Shown: positions 9,415-18,480, numbered from the stretch's first letter. The stretch: 23,464 nt of DNA from Apostichopus californicus (GCA_020650975.1 JAIPMN010003845.1:2217-25680); one strand, 5' to 3'. Translations and numbers: made by a program. Notes: generated from the sequence alone by a model not told the origin.

Positions 9415-10087
9415 ATGGTAGGCCGCATGGGAAATAATTGCTGAGTTATGTCCGACATAATTGCTGAATTATGTCCGACATAAATCCGAATTATGTACCC
9501 CGTAAATACGAATTATGTCGGACATAAATCGACCAGTCAGGTGAGCACATCTCGATGCTTAATTATGCGGTACATTAATCGTATTAATGTACCGCATAAA
9601 TCCGAATTATGTACCGCATAAATCGTGTATGTATACCACATAAATCCGGATTCAGGAGTCTTCGAAGCTCAGCATAGCGTAATGCTCTTCGAAGATTAAC
9701 AAACCGGTTCTAAGCATTGCGAACAAACATCGGATTGTGTGGGAATGGGAGTCAACATTTGTCAATAACCTACAAGTATCGTTCGCTTCTCGACGAAAAT
9801 CACGCAGATGTTGTACTTAGTCTTTCATGCGTGCCATTGCGTTGTACTTTGCTACAGCAAGAGGGATTAACACTAGCTAGCTAGGATGGCAGAGCATGAT
9901 AACAGCTTCAACATTCGCTAATGTGATTAGTCTATTTAATGCCGGTATTAATTCTATTGAATACCCGCATATGAAGCTACATGGTGATTGGCTGAGAATT
10001 AATGCCGGTATTCAATAGAATTATTACCAGTAATATTTTTAGTTCATACGGACATTAAATCAGCAATTATTCCCGTGTGGCGTACCA
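9415..10087. mobile_element. MITE-like element, different family or strongly diverged
   Basis: About 673 bp with imperfect inverted ends of about 33 bp (left ATGGTAGGCCGCATGGGAAA, then TAATTGCTGA; right TCAGCAATTATTCCC, then GTGTGGCGTACCA). Flanks are TAAACACGT on the left and TATACGCGT on the right. Left sub-terminal repeats of 22-23 bp begin near 9449 (pattern GTCCGACATAAATCCGAATT), and a further set lies at about 9570-9650. Internal hairpins lie at 9659-9695 (arms TCTTCGAAG/CTTCGAAGA) and 9952-10028 (arms around ATTCTATTGAATACC). The middle (about 9700-9900) has no ORF. The ends resemble copies 1 and 2 but the interior does not. Confidence 0.6.
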
Positions 10088-10515
10088 TATACGCGTGCTC
10101 GGATTTCTCTCCTCTTCTGTTTTTCGTTGTCGGTTTCCGACTACTAACATCTTCGCTGCTGCCGTTATATCTGCTATGAATTCCCACCCACCTACCCTAA
10201 AGCGTACATAAATAGTTATGCTTTTCACACTAACATCTCCACGCAGTGAATTCCAGGGTTGTCTTCATTTTGATTCGTTGGCTAAACCTTGAATATATAA
10301 CCCACTTAAGTTTCATCTCAAAGTTTTATATACTTTTTCTAGCAAAGAGTGACAAAAAGTAATATTTCGTTAATGAAATTACTTTATTAAAAAGGAAAAA
10401 TCTTATTTTAGTTATCATAAACCGGCTTGCTATTCTCTGATTGGTCGACATTTTACACGTCCATTTGGTTGCATATGCATGTATGCAAATGAGTTTATTG
10501 TAAAACTAGATTGAT
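10088..10515 (+). repeat. Array unit M8 (A-type, truncated)
   Basis: A full head and body through GAGTTTATTGTAAAACTA, then an abrupt change, so no TATA box follows. The head is closest to M4 (ATCTTCGCTGCTGCCGTTAT is shared). Confidence 0.7.
10440..10490 (+). promoter_or_regulatory. CCAAT and POU/octamer module, copy IV (no TATA)
   Basis: ATTGG at 10440-10444, TTGCATATGCAT at 10469-10480 and ATGCAAAT at 10483-10490. The TATA-containing tail is missing, so this copy would be an incomplete promoter. Confidence 0.35.
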
Positions 10516-10660
10516 TGTTTCCTTTCAATCTGACAGATTAGGTATAAGAAGATTGGTTCAGTGTTGGAGCTGACTCTATAGTGTTGAAGGGAATGTGTTA
10601 CTACGGACTGCATGTGTCACTATAAGGACTGTAAAGGAACTGGGAGGGGCTTGTACATAT

Positions 10661-10831
10661 GGACTTGTAGGGACTGTGTAGGGAATGTGTATGGACTTGT
10701 AGGGACTGTGTAGGGACTGTTTAGGGAATGTGTATGGACTTGTAGGGACTGTGTAGGGAATGTGTATGGACTTGTAGGGACTGTGTAGGGAATGTGTATG
10801 GACTTGTAGGGACTGTGCAGGGAAATGTGTT
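10661..10831 (+). repeat. 32-bp minisatellite with an 11-bp sub-repeat
   Basis: Units start with GGACTTGTAGGGACTGTG at 10661, 10693, 10736, 10768 and 10800. The spacing is 32 bp except for one interval of 43 bp, which holds an extra 11-bp TAGGGACTGTT. The related word TAGGGACTGT recurs alone at 11281. The array lies between M8 and a remnant of an A-type tail. Confidence 0.9.
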
Positions 10832-10894
10832 ACAAAATAGGCTTATGGTTTGATAAAGAAGAGGCCTGTTGTAGTCCGTTCATCCAGACATTAC

Positions 10895-10965
10895 CCTCAC
10901 ATGTAGTACGTCAGATAAGAACAAATCACAACAGGTACGATTTACAAAATTGAAAGAATCAACAG
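10895..10965 (+). repeat. Remnant of A-type unit tail
   Basis: TAGTACGTCAGATAAGAACA and ACAGGTACGATTTACAAA match the tail of M6 and the flanks of the U2-headed SINE in M2. This marks the downstream edge of the array. Confidence 0.6.
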
Positions 10966-11570
10966 ATTTTGTTTTTAATTTTAAGCTTATATCTATAGAT
11001 CAAAGTCTATATTTGTAAAAGTGAAACTGGTACAACTGGTTATAGACACGCGATTTCCTGTGACATTGTGCCACTATAGTCAGTTTGTTGAAACTTTTTC
11101 CGAGAAGTTTGAGCCAGAAAATGTGAATACTACTGCATTTTTCCATTTTAAGAAACGTAGTAACCTCAGTGACATATACTGTACCTATGTACACATTCAT
11201 TTGATTTTCTTCATACATTAATTATATAAATTAATTTAATTTGTTTTAAGTTAAAAGTTTTCAGTTAAAAGTTTTCAGTGTAGGGACTGTTATGTGTTTA
11301 TCGTGGTATGAAGTGCTGTAATGGAGTTTGATTGGCACTGGTGCTGATCAGTTAATTAAAAAATTATTAATTTTTCCCACTTTTGTAAAACGTTAAGCAC
11401 AAATGAAACGGTTAATGTATAAAGATGAATGGTATTGATAATTCTCTTTGTTCCACGCTTCTATGTCGACAACCTCTTCTGTTATATTTAATTTAACGGG
11501 TTTAATTCCCTATCCCATCACATGGAGCATACGGATTTATCACTGCCGCGTGTCCAGCAGTGATACGAGC
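10966..11570. other. Non-coding stretch
   Basis: AT-rich sequence with two opposed small ORFs (11000-11221) that overlap each other and match no family. A 14-bp word TTAAAAGTTTTCAG is repeated in tandem at about 11250-11277. Confidence 0.5.
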
Positions 11571-11577
11571 AGTTGGA

Positions 11578-11597
11578 AGGGGGTGGGGGGGGGGGTC
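11578..11597 (+). repeat. G-run
   Basis: A GGGGGTGGGGGG-type homopolymer tract in AT-rich context. Its length is probably unreliable. Confidence 0.7.
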
Positions 11598-12540
11598 AAT
11601 CCGCTAAACTTATTCCTCGTTTAGCTCAACATATATGAACGGTATGGGAAATTATAAACCAAGCCTATATTCATATTGTGTAAGTTAATGGAGCTATTGA
11701 TTGTGGTACGCTAATAACACGAGGGGTTCATTTTGAAACCGGAAGTAAGGTGTCTAGCGCCGCCAGAAATAATAGCATGCCTCTGCAAGATCAATGAAGA
11801 GATGAATAACGTTTGCAGCCCTTAAGTAGTTCACTTATACAACATGCTAGCGCACGCGACTTAATACGTGAAATGAGAATGATAAATCAAAGAGTGAGTC
11901 TGACTGACAAGATTATAAGGCAGAAGTTCACCTCCTGACAAAGGTTATGCTTTGCTGATGTCGACTCGACCTGGTTTAGACGGAGAAGACGATGATGAAG
12001 AAGAAGAAGAAAGCCAAAAAAAAAACAAACCTAAAAGCAAAGACATTTTCTTCAATTTTAATTACATTTGAAATAGCCGTCTTGTCTTGAATTTCTTGCA
12101 AATTTCTTGAAAACTCTGTATTATTGGCGACTGTTTACGTGTTTTTTTCTTCTTGGTAAACATGCCTCCGGCGTTCCATAGGCTTAAGTTATACCTATAA
12201 CAACAGAAGAAATAAAAAACACAGAAAATAATCACCAACGAAAACCGTTTAAAATTTACTTAACGAAAAGCTTGCGGAAAGAATTTTTGACATAATTTGT
12301 TTCCTTGTTAAAAATAACTTTTACAGTAAATAAGCATTTGATTACAGGATAGAATCCAAGGATTAGGGTTTCTGTCATTTCAGATTACAGTTAACTGAAA
12401 TTCGAAGGGATTTGACAGACGGCTCGAGGCCACGCCTCATTTTTATTTTGTTCAAGTTTATGTCGTCATAGTAACTAACGACAAAGTAAGTCTCAAACCT
12501 TTCTGGTTCAACTCTTATAAAAGACTGAAACAAAAGGATG
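11598..12540. other. Non-coding stretch
   Basis: No ORF of note. A GAA/GAT-rich purine run lies at about 11983-12011. A small fold, TCTGTC...GACAGA with an inner TTTCAG/CTGAAA, lies at 12371-12419. Confidence 0.5.
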
Positions 12541-12755
12541 AGAAGTGAGCTTTATGGTTGTCGTGAAGAGTGACAGAGTTAAAGAATTTCCCTTTCATAA
12601 CCCACCGCCCCTCCCACCCACAGGAATAAACAAAGGATTTCCGTGCATAACATATGTAGTTTATTTATGCATAACACAGATGAAGGATGGGGAGGGTAGT
12701 TGGACAGGGACAGTGCGGATGGAAGTGGAGATGGAGAGAAGTGAATGAAGGGACA

Positions 12756-12790
12756 CGGGGGGGGGGGAGTAGGGGGGGGGTAAGGCAAAG
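12756..12790 (+). repeat. G-rich tract with quadruplex potential
   Basis: Long G-runs interrupted by AGTA, inside a wider purine-rich stretch (about 12680-12830). The ORFs on both strands here (glycine/arginine-rich on plus, proline-rich on minus) are produced by the composition. Confidence 0.6.
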
Positions 12791-12974
12791 AGAAGAGGCA
12801 ACGGGGGTAATGGGTAGACGATGGGGAAAGACAAAGGGAATATTGAATGCTAACTTTACATCATGGTTGACGAGATTTCTTTCTTATGTATGTCTTCACC
12901 ATGTTCAATGGTGCGGGGAATGGGGAGGGCCTAAAGGTGCCATAACAAACTTGTATTTTTAGGTCGAAAACCTT

Positions 12975-13331
12975 CGTTCATTCATACTTATTAAAGATTC
13001 CTAAATCCTATTGGTCCATTCAGGTCAGCTGACCGTGGTTAATCCTGTGAGTAATGCACGGTAAAATTACGGGGCATCACTTTAATAAATCTTTGGTTAT
13101 ATGTAACCAAAAATGTTTTGTTTTATGATTTTTTCCCCCACACAAATGGTAGTGTATGAATGAACGGGGTTAATCAACGGTCTAGCGTGCGTTACTCACA
13201 TGATTAATGCACTCCGGGTGTTAATGCTATCGCTGGATGCACTCGGGCTCCGCCCTCGTGCATCGCTTGCATTATCCCCCGATCGTGCATTAATCCTGTG
13301 AGTAACGCACGCTAGACCGTTGATTAACCCC
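12975..13331. mobile_element. Nested foldback element with CpG-rich core
   Basis: The segment 13166-13331 is one imperfect 166-bp palindrome. Its outer arms of about 46 bp (starting GGGGTTAATCAACGGTCTAG) differ at only about one position. Its centre is GCACTCGGGC-TCC-GCCCTCGTGC. Next to it, the 13-bp word CGTTCATTCATAC (12975-12987) is perfectly inverted at 13154-13166, overlapping the first palindrome by one base. Between them, GGTTAATCCTGTGAGTAATG (from 13037) is another inverted copy of the arm. GGTCAGCTGACC (13023-13034) and TTTGGTTATATGTAACCAAA (13092-13111) are smaller palindromes. It is non-coding; a MITE or foldback transposon with an internal rearrangement is the simplest reading. 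Confidence 0.7.
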
Positions 13332-13403
13332 TTATTCAACCGTATCCAAGGACCTTCGTCTTTTAACGCATTACAAATTTTTAAACTGGTTAGGTAGTTT
13401 TCT

Positions 13404-13718
13404 TTAGTCTTTATTTACACCCAAATATAATCTTGTATATATATACCCTGCAGTAAGCGCGCCCTCTTTTTCTTGGACGTCAAGGTCCCTCCTACTGTAT
13501 CTGTTTGGTGATTGCTGCGGCCCCTTTCTTGGCCTACTTCTATCAGTCGGGATATATCTCTTTACTTCAATAAAGCAGTCGTCGATTAGAGCAGCCTGAG
13601 TTTGGACAAAGATTTTGTCGCCTGGATGCCCGAAGCGTTTCGTATCGAATGATGGAATTAACACAGTTAAGAAAACACAATCGGGTTTGCACTTAATAAG
13701 AGAGGCAATGATGTGCAA
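13404..13718 (-). other. Possible coding fragment, unrecognised
   Basis: A 104-codon minus-strand ORF that is visibly more GC-rich than its surroundings, with a basic central part (VKRYIPTDRSRPRKGPQQ). I do not recognise a domain, and no clear polypyrimidine/AG acceptor precedes it. It could be a single exon, an eroded transposon ORF or chance. I would not annotate it as a gene on this evidence. Confidence 0.15.
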
Positions 13719-13719
13719 A

Positions 13720-14170
13720 AGAGTTCAACGAGAGACCCTACGAAATGCAAGGGTTTTGTGGATATTTTGTGTAACTTGAAAGTCAGGAAAAGTCGTTTAT
13801 ATATAGCCACGCCCTGATCATGAGCACTTGTTGAAGCAACATAAAGTTTAAAATTACAATGCATTCTTATCCACCCCACCAAGTTATCCACCCTCCCGTC
13901 TCCCCCCTAAATGATATTATATGTTTGCAATGTGTTGCCTCCCCTGCATGCATTTTACTTTTCTTGTAGTTCATTTGTGTGTGCAGTATTTCGCTATATA
14001 TAGTTTGTTGTCATAAATAGCTTCAAATCAAAGAAATTAACCCCCGCGCCATTCACTGTAGTCCTCTGATTATTAACATTACACGTCGTAAATTTTCATA
14101 ATATTTTAGTACGTACATAACTTCCAATTACTGTAGTGTGTATGTATGTGATCTATTACAGGTATACACA
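13720..14170. other. Non-coding stretch
   Basis: AT-rich, no recognisable ORF or repeat. Confidence 0.5.
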
Positions 14171-14174
14171 CACT

Positions 14175-14204
14175 ATGCGCACTTAGGTATGATGTAGTGC
14201 GCAT
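14175..14204. repeat. Perfect 9-bp-arm hairpin
   Basis: ATGCGCACT and AGTGCGCAT are perfect inverted repeats separated by a 12-base loop. The structure lies about 95 bp upstream of the long inverted repeat but is not obviously part of it. Confidence 0.6.
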
Positions 14205-14298
14205 GATGCTTTTCTAAAGTGCCTATCACCAAAGAGAAAATATCTTAGTTTGTTGTATGCGGTTTCTTTATTCTTTTAAGACTGTTAATTTATGAAGT

Positions 14299-14873
14299 GT
14301 GTCTTTAATAGAATAGTCTAGGTCAAAATTTCTTTTTGATATATTTAAAGAGGAACATAATCTATAGTGAAATTTGTATTCAATTCCTATGTACCGTTTT
14401 TTTTTAGATATTGACCGTTGAAAGTTATCTGATATTCTATACCAAGAGTGAACTTGAAGCAAACAGGTGTGATGTCATAGTTGCACACTGACAAATAATG
14501 TTTTGTTTTTTTCTTAATTTTTCAGTCTATTGATTTGACCTTGGATTGGATAAGGTTACTAGTTTGTCTAAAGGGGATGTGAAGTTTATAAAAGACCAAA
14601 ACCTATGGTACATTCACATTGTGGAGTATAAAATTAGACGTAAATTTGAAAGGAAAAACAAAGCATTATTTATCAGTGTGCATGCAACAATGACGCCACA
14701 CCTGCAGTTTGCTCCCAGTTCACTTTTGATATGAAAGGTGGCAATTTTAACTGTCAATATCTCAAAAACGGTAGATAGGAATTGAATGCAAATTTCACCA
14801 GAATGCATAGATTATTTTCCTCTTTAACATATCAAAAAGAAATTTTGTGCTGGACTATTCTTTTAAAGAAACT
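14299..14873. mobile_element. Long inverted-repeat (foldback) element
   Basis: The left arm 14299-14510 matches the reverse complement of 14654-14873 over about 210 bp, with substitutions and small gaps. Shared words, left arm first, are AAAATTTCTTTTTGATAT, TATTCAATTCCTAT (right-arm complement GCATTCAATTCCTAT), AGATATTGAC, AGTGAACTTG (complement AGTGAACTGG) and CAGGTGTG followed by GTCAT. The roughly 145-bp loop has no matching partner and no clear gene. Transcription through it would give a long double-stranded RNA hairpin. The short ORFs from either arm encode related peptides simply because the arms are copies. It is a non-autonomous foldback transposon, or two copies of one element inserted head to head. 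Confidence 0.75.
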
Positions 14874-15120
14874 GGACAAAATGTGCCATGGCTTCATCCA
14901 TACCTTCCCCACCACCTAATGACCATGCAAAGCAAATGCTAACGACTAATCTTTATAATATTTGTTCGACAAGGGTCCGTCGGTGAGGGAAATCGCTTCC
15001 GATGGCAAGATCACATGATTTCCAAAGCATAAAACAATAAAACAAAATTTAAAAAAAATAAAGGAATAAAATGCAAGAAACAAATCTGGACGTAAATGTC
15101 AAATGAATTGACGAAGTGCA
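14874..15120. other. Non-coding A-rich stretch
   Basis: Contains an A-rich part at 15020-15075 and no ORF. Confidence 0.5.
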
Positions 15121-15125
15121 ATACT

Positions 15126-15143
15126 GGGAGGGGGGGGGGGGGC
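15126..15143 (+). repeat. G-run
   Basis: An almost uninterrupted homopolymer G tract. Confidence 0.75.
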
Positions 15144-16890
15144 ACCTCAGGGTCAGAGAAAGGAAAGGTTAAATACAAACGAATGCTATAGGGACAGGTC
15201 TATATAAAAAGATACCTCTTAAATGTGACTATATCTTCCCTGCACTTGTTATCTAGAGTGCATTGAGATACGTTATTTGGTTTAGAATCGCTCAATTTGA
15301 TTGACAGAGCAGTTATAGGATTGTATCCAAAATACTGACAAATGACGCAATTACTGAATTCAATCGCAGCCACTCGAGCCTGTATTCCAAGGAAACCTTC
15401 ATAACACCTGCGTTGTCCTTCTTTCTGACTACAAAGCTTATATAAAAAAAGAGCGGTCCTCATTACAGACATTCTATATAAGAAAACGTGGAGCAGGAGT
15501 GTGTTTACTCGACAACAACCGATTTCCATCGCATTATAGTAACTTGTGGACCGTGTTTCTAAAGGTCGACAAAAGGACCGTAACAAAACACTTCTCACTG
15601 TTTGTTGTCTGAATTTGATGACCGGTAATGAAGCTTTAAACAGCTTTTATATCACACATATTCTAGTCTCTCTCTGTATCTTTACGACCACGAATCTTAA
15701 ATCCCAGCCTCTTTATTCCGTCAATCCTGTTCAATGTCCTTTTGTTATAAATTGGACATTGAAAATAACTGTTTGCACAATAAGAAGATTTGCCCTATTG
15801 CTCATTTTGTACGTATATACCGTTATATACGTACATTGTTGCTAACGAAAGGAGGTCTTGACAGTCGCACAATCACTAAACAAAACACTTGTCCCTTCCT
15901 TGCACAGTGTATTCGACTTTTTATTCCGTCCGTAAAATATCCACAAAACTTGGCGCCAAAATAATGAGCAGACGACAGCTGAATGTTGTTGTTGTCCAGC
16001 TTTCTGTCTCTCCTTTTAACATTCTTATTTATTTGTCAGTGATAAAGATAAAAGATTAGTGTTGTAAATAGTGTTGGCATCGACATCTTTCAAGAAACTC
16101 GTTTCCCTTGCTGTTTCTGTGTTTTTTTCAAATTCAAATTTTACAAATTACGGTGACAATATGTTCCAATCTCAAGAAGATTGACATGCTTTTTGTTTGT
16201 TAGCTATAGAAAGAGTTGCTTATTTTTGCAACAAACCAGAACATTTTCTATCTTGTTCCTTCTGCTTTCTTTCTTATAAGCAAAACAACTGGCCAATAAA
16301 TCAATTTTTTGAACCTCGATTTTCAAAATCTGTCAGGAAAATCTGACTTTGAAAATAAATATCAAACACAAGGAGGTTTCCGATTTCAGACCGACATGGT
16401 TACTTTCCAAACATTCTTTTAAACATATTCTGTTCATCAAACCTGTCATGTTTCACCGCCGACCTCAAAGATATGCTAGAATAGAGACAAAAAATATGGT
16501 CAGTTAACCTGGGCCGACATTTTCGTTTTGACTTAATTTGAAAATTTGGAGGAGTTTTTTCATTATATAATTTTCGTACATTCTGAGAAATATTTGAAAT
16601 GCACCTCACTTTTTGCATTTTGTTTTTTTCAAGAAGGCCAGGTTTTGTTCTACCTGCATTACCTTATTAAAAACTTTTTTATTGCTCCTAAACTTATTGT
16701 TTCCAAAATTGAATGTTTAAGTGTTATATTCCGCAATTTTGTCTGTAGACATCGAGGGTAGTGTGAGAGTGGGATGGGTGGGTGTGTGAGGTTAGGTGCA
16801 TAAGTTTACCGAATATTTGCATAATATCTTAAATTTAGCTTTGAAAAATGCTTGCTTCATCTTCCTGATTAGCATAAGCTTCAATTTTTG
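15144..16890. other. Non-coding stretch with one strong palindrome
   Basis: The longest ORF (15200-15598, minus strand, 132 codons) shows no recognisable domain and is treated as chance. The perfect 11-bp-arm hairpin GTACGTATATA-CCGT-TATATACGTAC lies at 15809-15834. Otherwise nothing is visible. Confidence 0.5.
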
Positions 16891-16900
16891 TAAACAATTT

Positions 16901-17102
16901 CATCACCCTTCGCTTCCCCTTCCTCTTTCCCACCCCTCACACTTCCTCTTCCCCACCCTCACACTTCCTCTTCCCCACCCCACACACTTCCCCTTCCCCA
17001 CCCCTCACACGTCCCCTTCCCCACCACTCACACGTCTCCCTCATTCCTACCTCCCCCTTCCCTCCCTCCCTCTTCCCTCCCTCCTTCTTCCCATCTCCTC
17101 AG
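16901..17102 (+). repeat. Polypyrimidine tract with a 20-24-bp repeat, ending in CAG
   Basis: About 200 bases almost entirely C and T, with interspersed CACA. The first part repeats a CACACTTCCTCTTCCCCACC-type unit about five times, with variants. The second part is plain CCCTCC/CTTCCC. Such mirror-like purine/pyrimidine DNA can form triplex (H-DNA). The tract ends in TCTCCTCAG, which would be an excellent splice acceptor context, but what follows is AT-rich and does not look coding. The ORF through it gives only Pro/Ser/Leu/His repeats. Confidence 0.75.
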
Positions 17103-17430
17103 TTAAATTATATAAAATATCATGTTGAACTTGTCACTTCTGGTGACAAATTTCACTGCTTGTGAGCACGTGCGTTACGTTTTCGTCTTCTATCCTTCAA
17201 TATGTTTTCTCGTTTTTAGAAAACTAATATGGGACCTTGTATTCTCGCTAATCCAATTCAATTGCTTATTGTTTCTACCCCCTACTCTCTCCCAAGACTT
17301 TGTATTTGTACTTTTTCTTCTTCTCAAATATGTCATCGATAGAAATTAACTCATGAAGATTGTGTCAACAATTCTATTAACTAAACGTTGAAAAGCCTCA
17401 AAATGTTTTCGTTTGAAGCAACACGTAAAC
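17103..17430. other. Non-coding stretch
   Basis: AT-rich, with one 75-codon ORF of hydrophobic, pyrimidine-driven composition and no recognisable family. Confidence 0.5.
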
Positions 17431-17438
17431 AAACGCAG

Positions 17439-17507
17439 AGGAAAATAAAATAAAATATTGATTGATTGATTTCTCCCATTCTCTCTCCCTCTCTCTCTCT
17501 CTTTGAC
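17439..17507 (+). repeat. AATAAAATATTGATTG tail followed by (CT)n
   Basis: AAAATAAAATAAAATATTG is followed by ATTG repeats and then a CT dinucleotide run (about 17470-17503). The AATAAA plus 4-bp tandem tail may be the 3' end of a truncated LINE/SINE, but a plain compound microsatellite is equally possible. Confidence 0.45.
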
Positions 17508-17685
17508 TGTATATGGCTTTCCAGAGTATTAGGCATCTGGCAACACTGGCAAATTAGAGAAGCGAACCACAAACTCGTCCTTCGTGTTTGCACCCATGCA
17601 TTATCGGATTGGCTTGCTTAATTGAGCGAGGGGACTTTACCGGTACATCTGACTTGGAAAATTTTGTCTCGCTCTGCGTCAAAGA

Positions 17686-17790
17686 ATATATACCGACTTA
17701 ACCAGTGACCGACGAGAAATCAACCTTCAAAAAAAGTTACAGATTTAAGTTAAAGACGGTTCCACTGTTCGACAACCCCCTCTCTCAGGT
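17686..17790 (+). promoter_or_regulatory. Candidate TATA promoter, short first exon and splice donor
   Basis: ATATATA at 17686-17692 is followed about 30 bp later by a plausible initiation zone (about 17716-17722). About 70 bp of mixed-composition sequence then runs to CTCTCAG|GTAAGTT, with the donor GT at 17789-17790. CAG|GTAAGT is the consensus 5' splice site. The intron start is pyrimidine-rich. The exon would be 5' UTR, since it carries no ATG. This is only a motif arrangement; downstream exons were not found. Confidence 0.25.
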
Positions 17791-17799
17791 AAGTTCTTT

Positions 17800-18325
17800 T
17801 TTCTTTCCCTTAATTTCTACCAATTTATCTTTCCTTTTCTATCATCTTTTCTTTCTCGATTTTTTGTAGTTAGTTGATGATGTGAGTTAATCAAGCTTTG
17901 CTAATAGTCACTTCAACGTACGTTTACGGTTACGACTCGAGCTGGCCAAAGAGCTCTAACTTCGATTACCTGTCATGTACAAATGTTTGCACTTGTAATC
18001 ATTCGCCGTTTAAAGTTCAAAGATTATGTGATCAATATTATTCGGTTAGCTTTTTAGATTTCTGTCTTCACCGAGATCATAGGGCTTCAGCAGTGCACAT
18101 GGGACGTCATGTCTTGAATTTCTGGTTTTTCAAAGACGTACAATAATTTTATATGTTTTATATGTTTTGCTTTAAAGCTGCGCCGCGCTGGATTTCAAAA
18201 CTCTGCGTCACTTTAACCCAGCCGTTATAATATTCGTATACATCAGTCGATGCCACGATCACCCTCCCACTCCCCCCACCTCCCCTCCCCAAATTGTAAC
18301 AAGTCAATGTGGGTGAAATCGTTTT
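17800..18325. other. Non-coding stretch
   Basis: An 82-codon ORF from 17898 has several cysteines but no recognisable domain and no supporting splice signals. A C-rich patch lies at about 18260-18290. Confidence 0.45.
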
Positions 18326-18328
18326 GAT

Positions 18329-18330
<2 letters not shown>

Positions 18331-18365
<35 letters not shown>

Positions 18366-18480
18366 TATGTATATGTATATGTATGTAGATATATGTAGAT
18401 AATATATGTAATTACATATATATAGTTATATATATATAGTTATATATATATAGTTATATATATATAGTTATATATATACT
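18331..18480. repeat. (TA)n satellite and 14-bp AT tandem repeat
   Basis: A pure TA run (18331-18359) passes through ATGTATATGT variants into a 14-bp tandem repeat of GTTATATATATATA, with G positions at 18425, 18439, 18453 and 18467. Confidence 0.9.

Larger units (their letters stand above)
4588..10965 (+). repeat. Degenerate array of promoter-bearing repeat units
   Basis: About eight related units follow one another in the same orientation. Words shared by most units include TTTTCACACTAACAT, ACGCAGTGAAT, GGTTTGTTGGCTAAAC, GCAAAGAGTGACGAAAAGTA, GAAATTACTTTATTAAA and ATAAACCGACTTGCTATTCT. Two unit types alternate. A units end in GAGTCTATTGTAAAACTGAC and then a TATA-containing tail. B units end in GTAATGCATACC, then AGCACA and a TATATATTGATTG. 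Larger blocks repeat as well: roughly 5250-6745 corresponds to 7883-9395, including an embedded MITE. Whether this is a family of dispersed elements that stacked up, or local tandem duplication, cannot be settled from one window. Confidence 0.8.

Noticed and set aside
9441-9650. CRISPR-like direct repeats of 22 bp
   Set aside because: The repeats are contiguous and palindromic with no unique spacers, and they lie inside an inverted-repeat element.
10661-10831. Telomere-like repeat because of recurring TAGGG
   Set aside because: The unit is 32 bp with GGACTTG and AATGTGTAT segments, not a hexamer array.
4588-10965. CRISPR-like array
   Set aside because: Units are hundreds of bases long, diverged and without regular spacers. 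The context is eukaryotic.
12545-12962. Gly/Arg-rich and Pro-rich ORFs on opposite strands
   Set aside because: They coincide with the purine-rich, G-run tract and are compositional shadows of each other.
15200-15598. The longest well-mixed ORF, 132 codons on the minus strand
   Set aside because: No recognisable domain, no splice signals, and opposing ORFs overlap its end. Its length is within what AT-rich random DNA of this size can give.
16796-17128. Pro/Ser/Leu-rich 110-codon ORF
   Set aside because: Direct translation of the polypyrimidine tract, with no independent evidence of coding.
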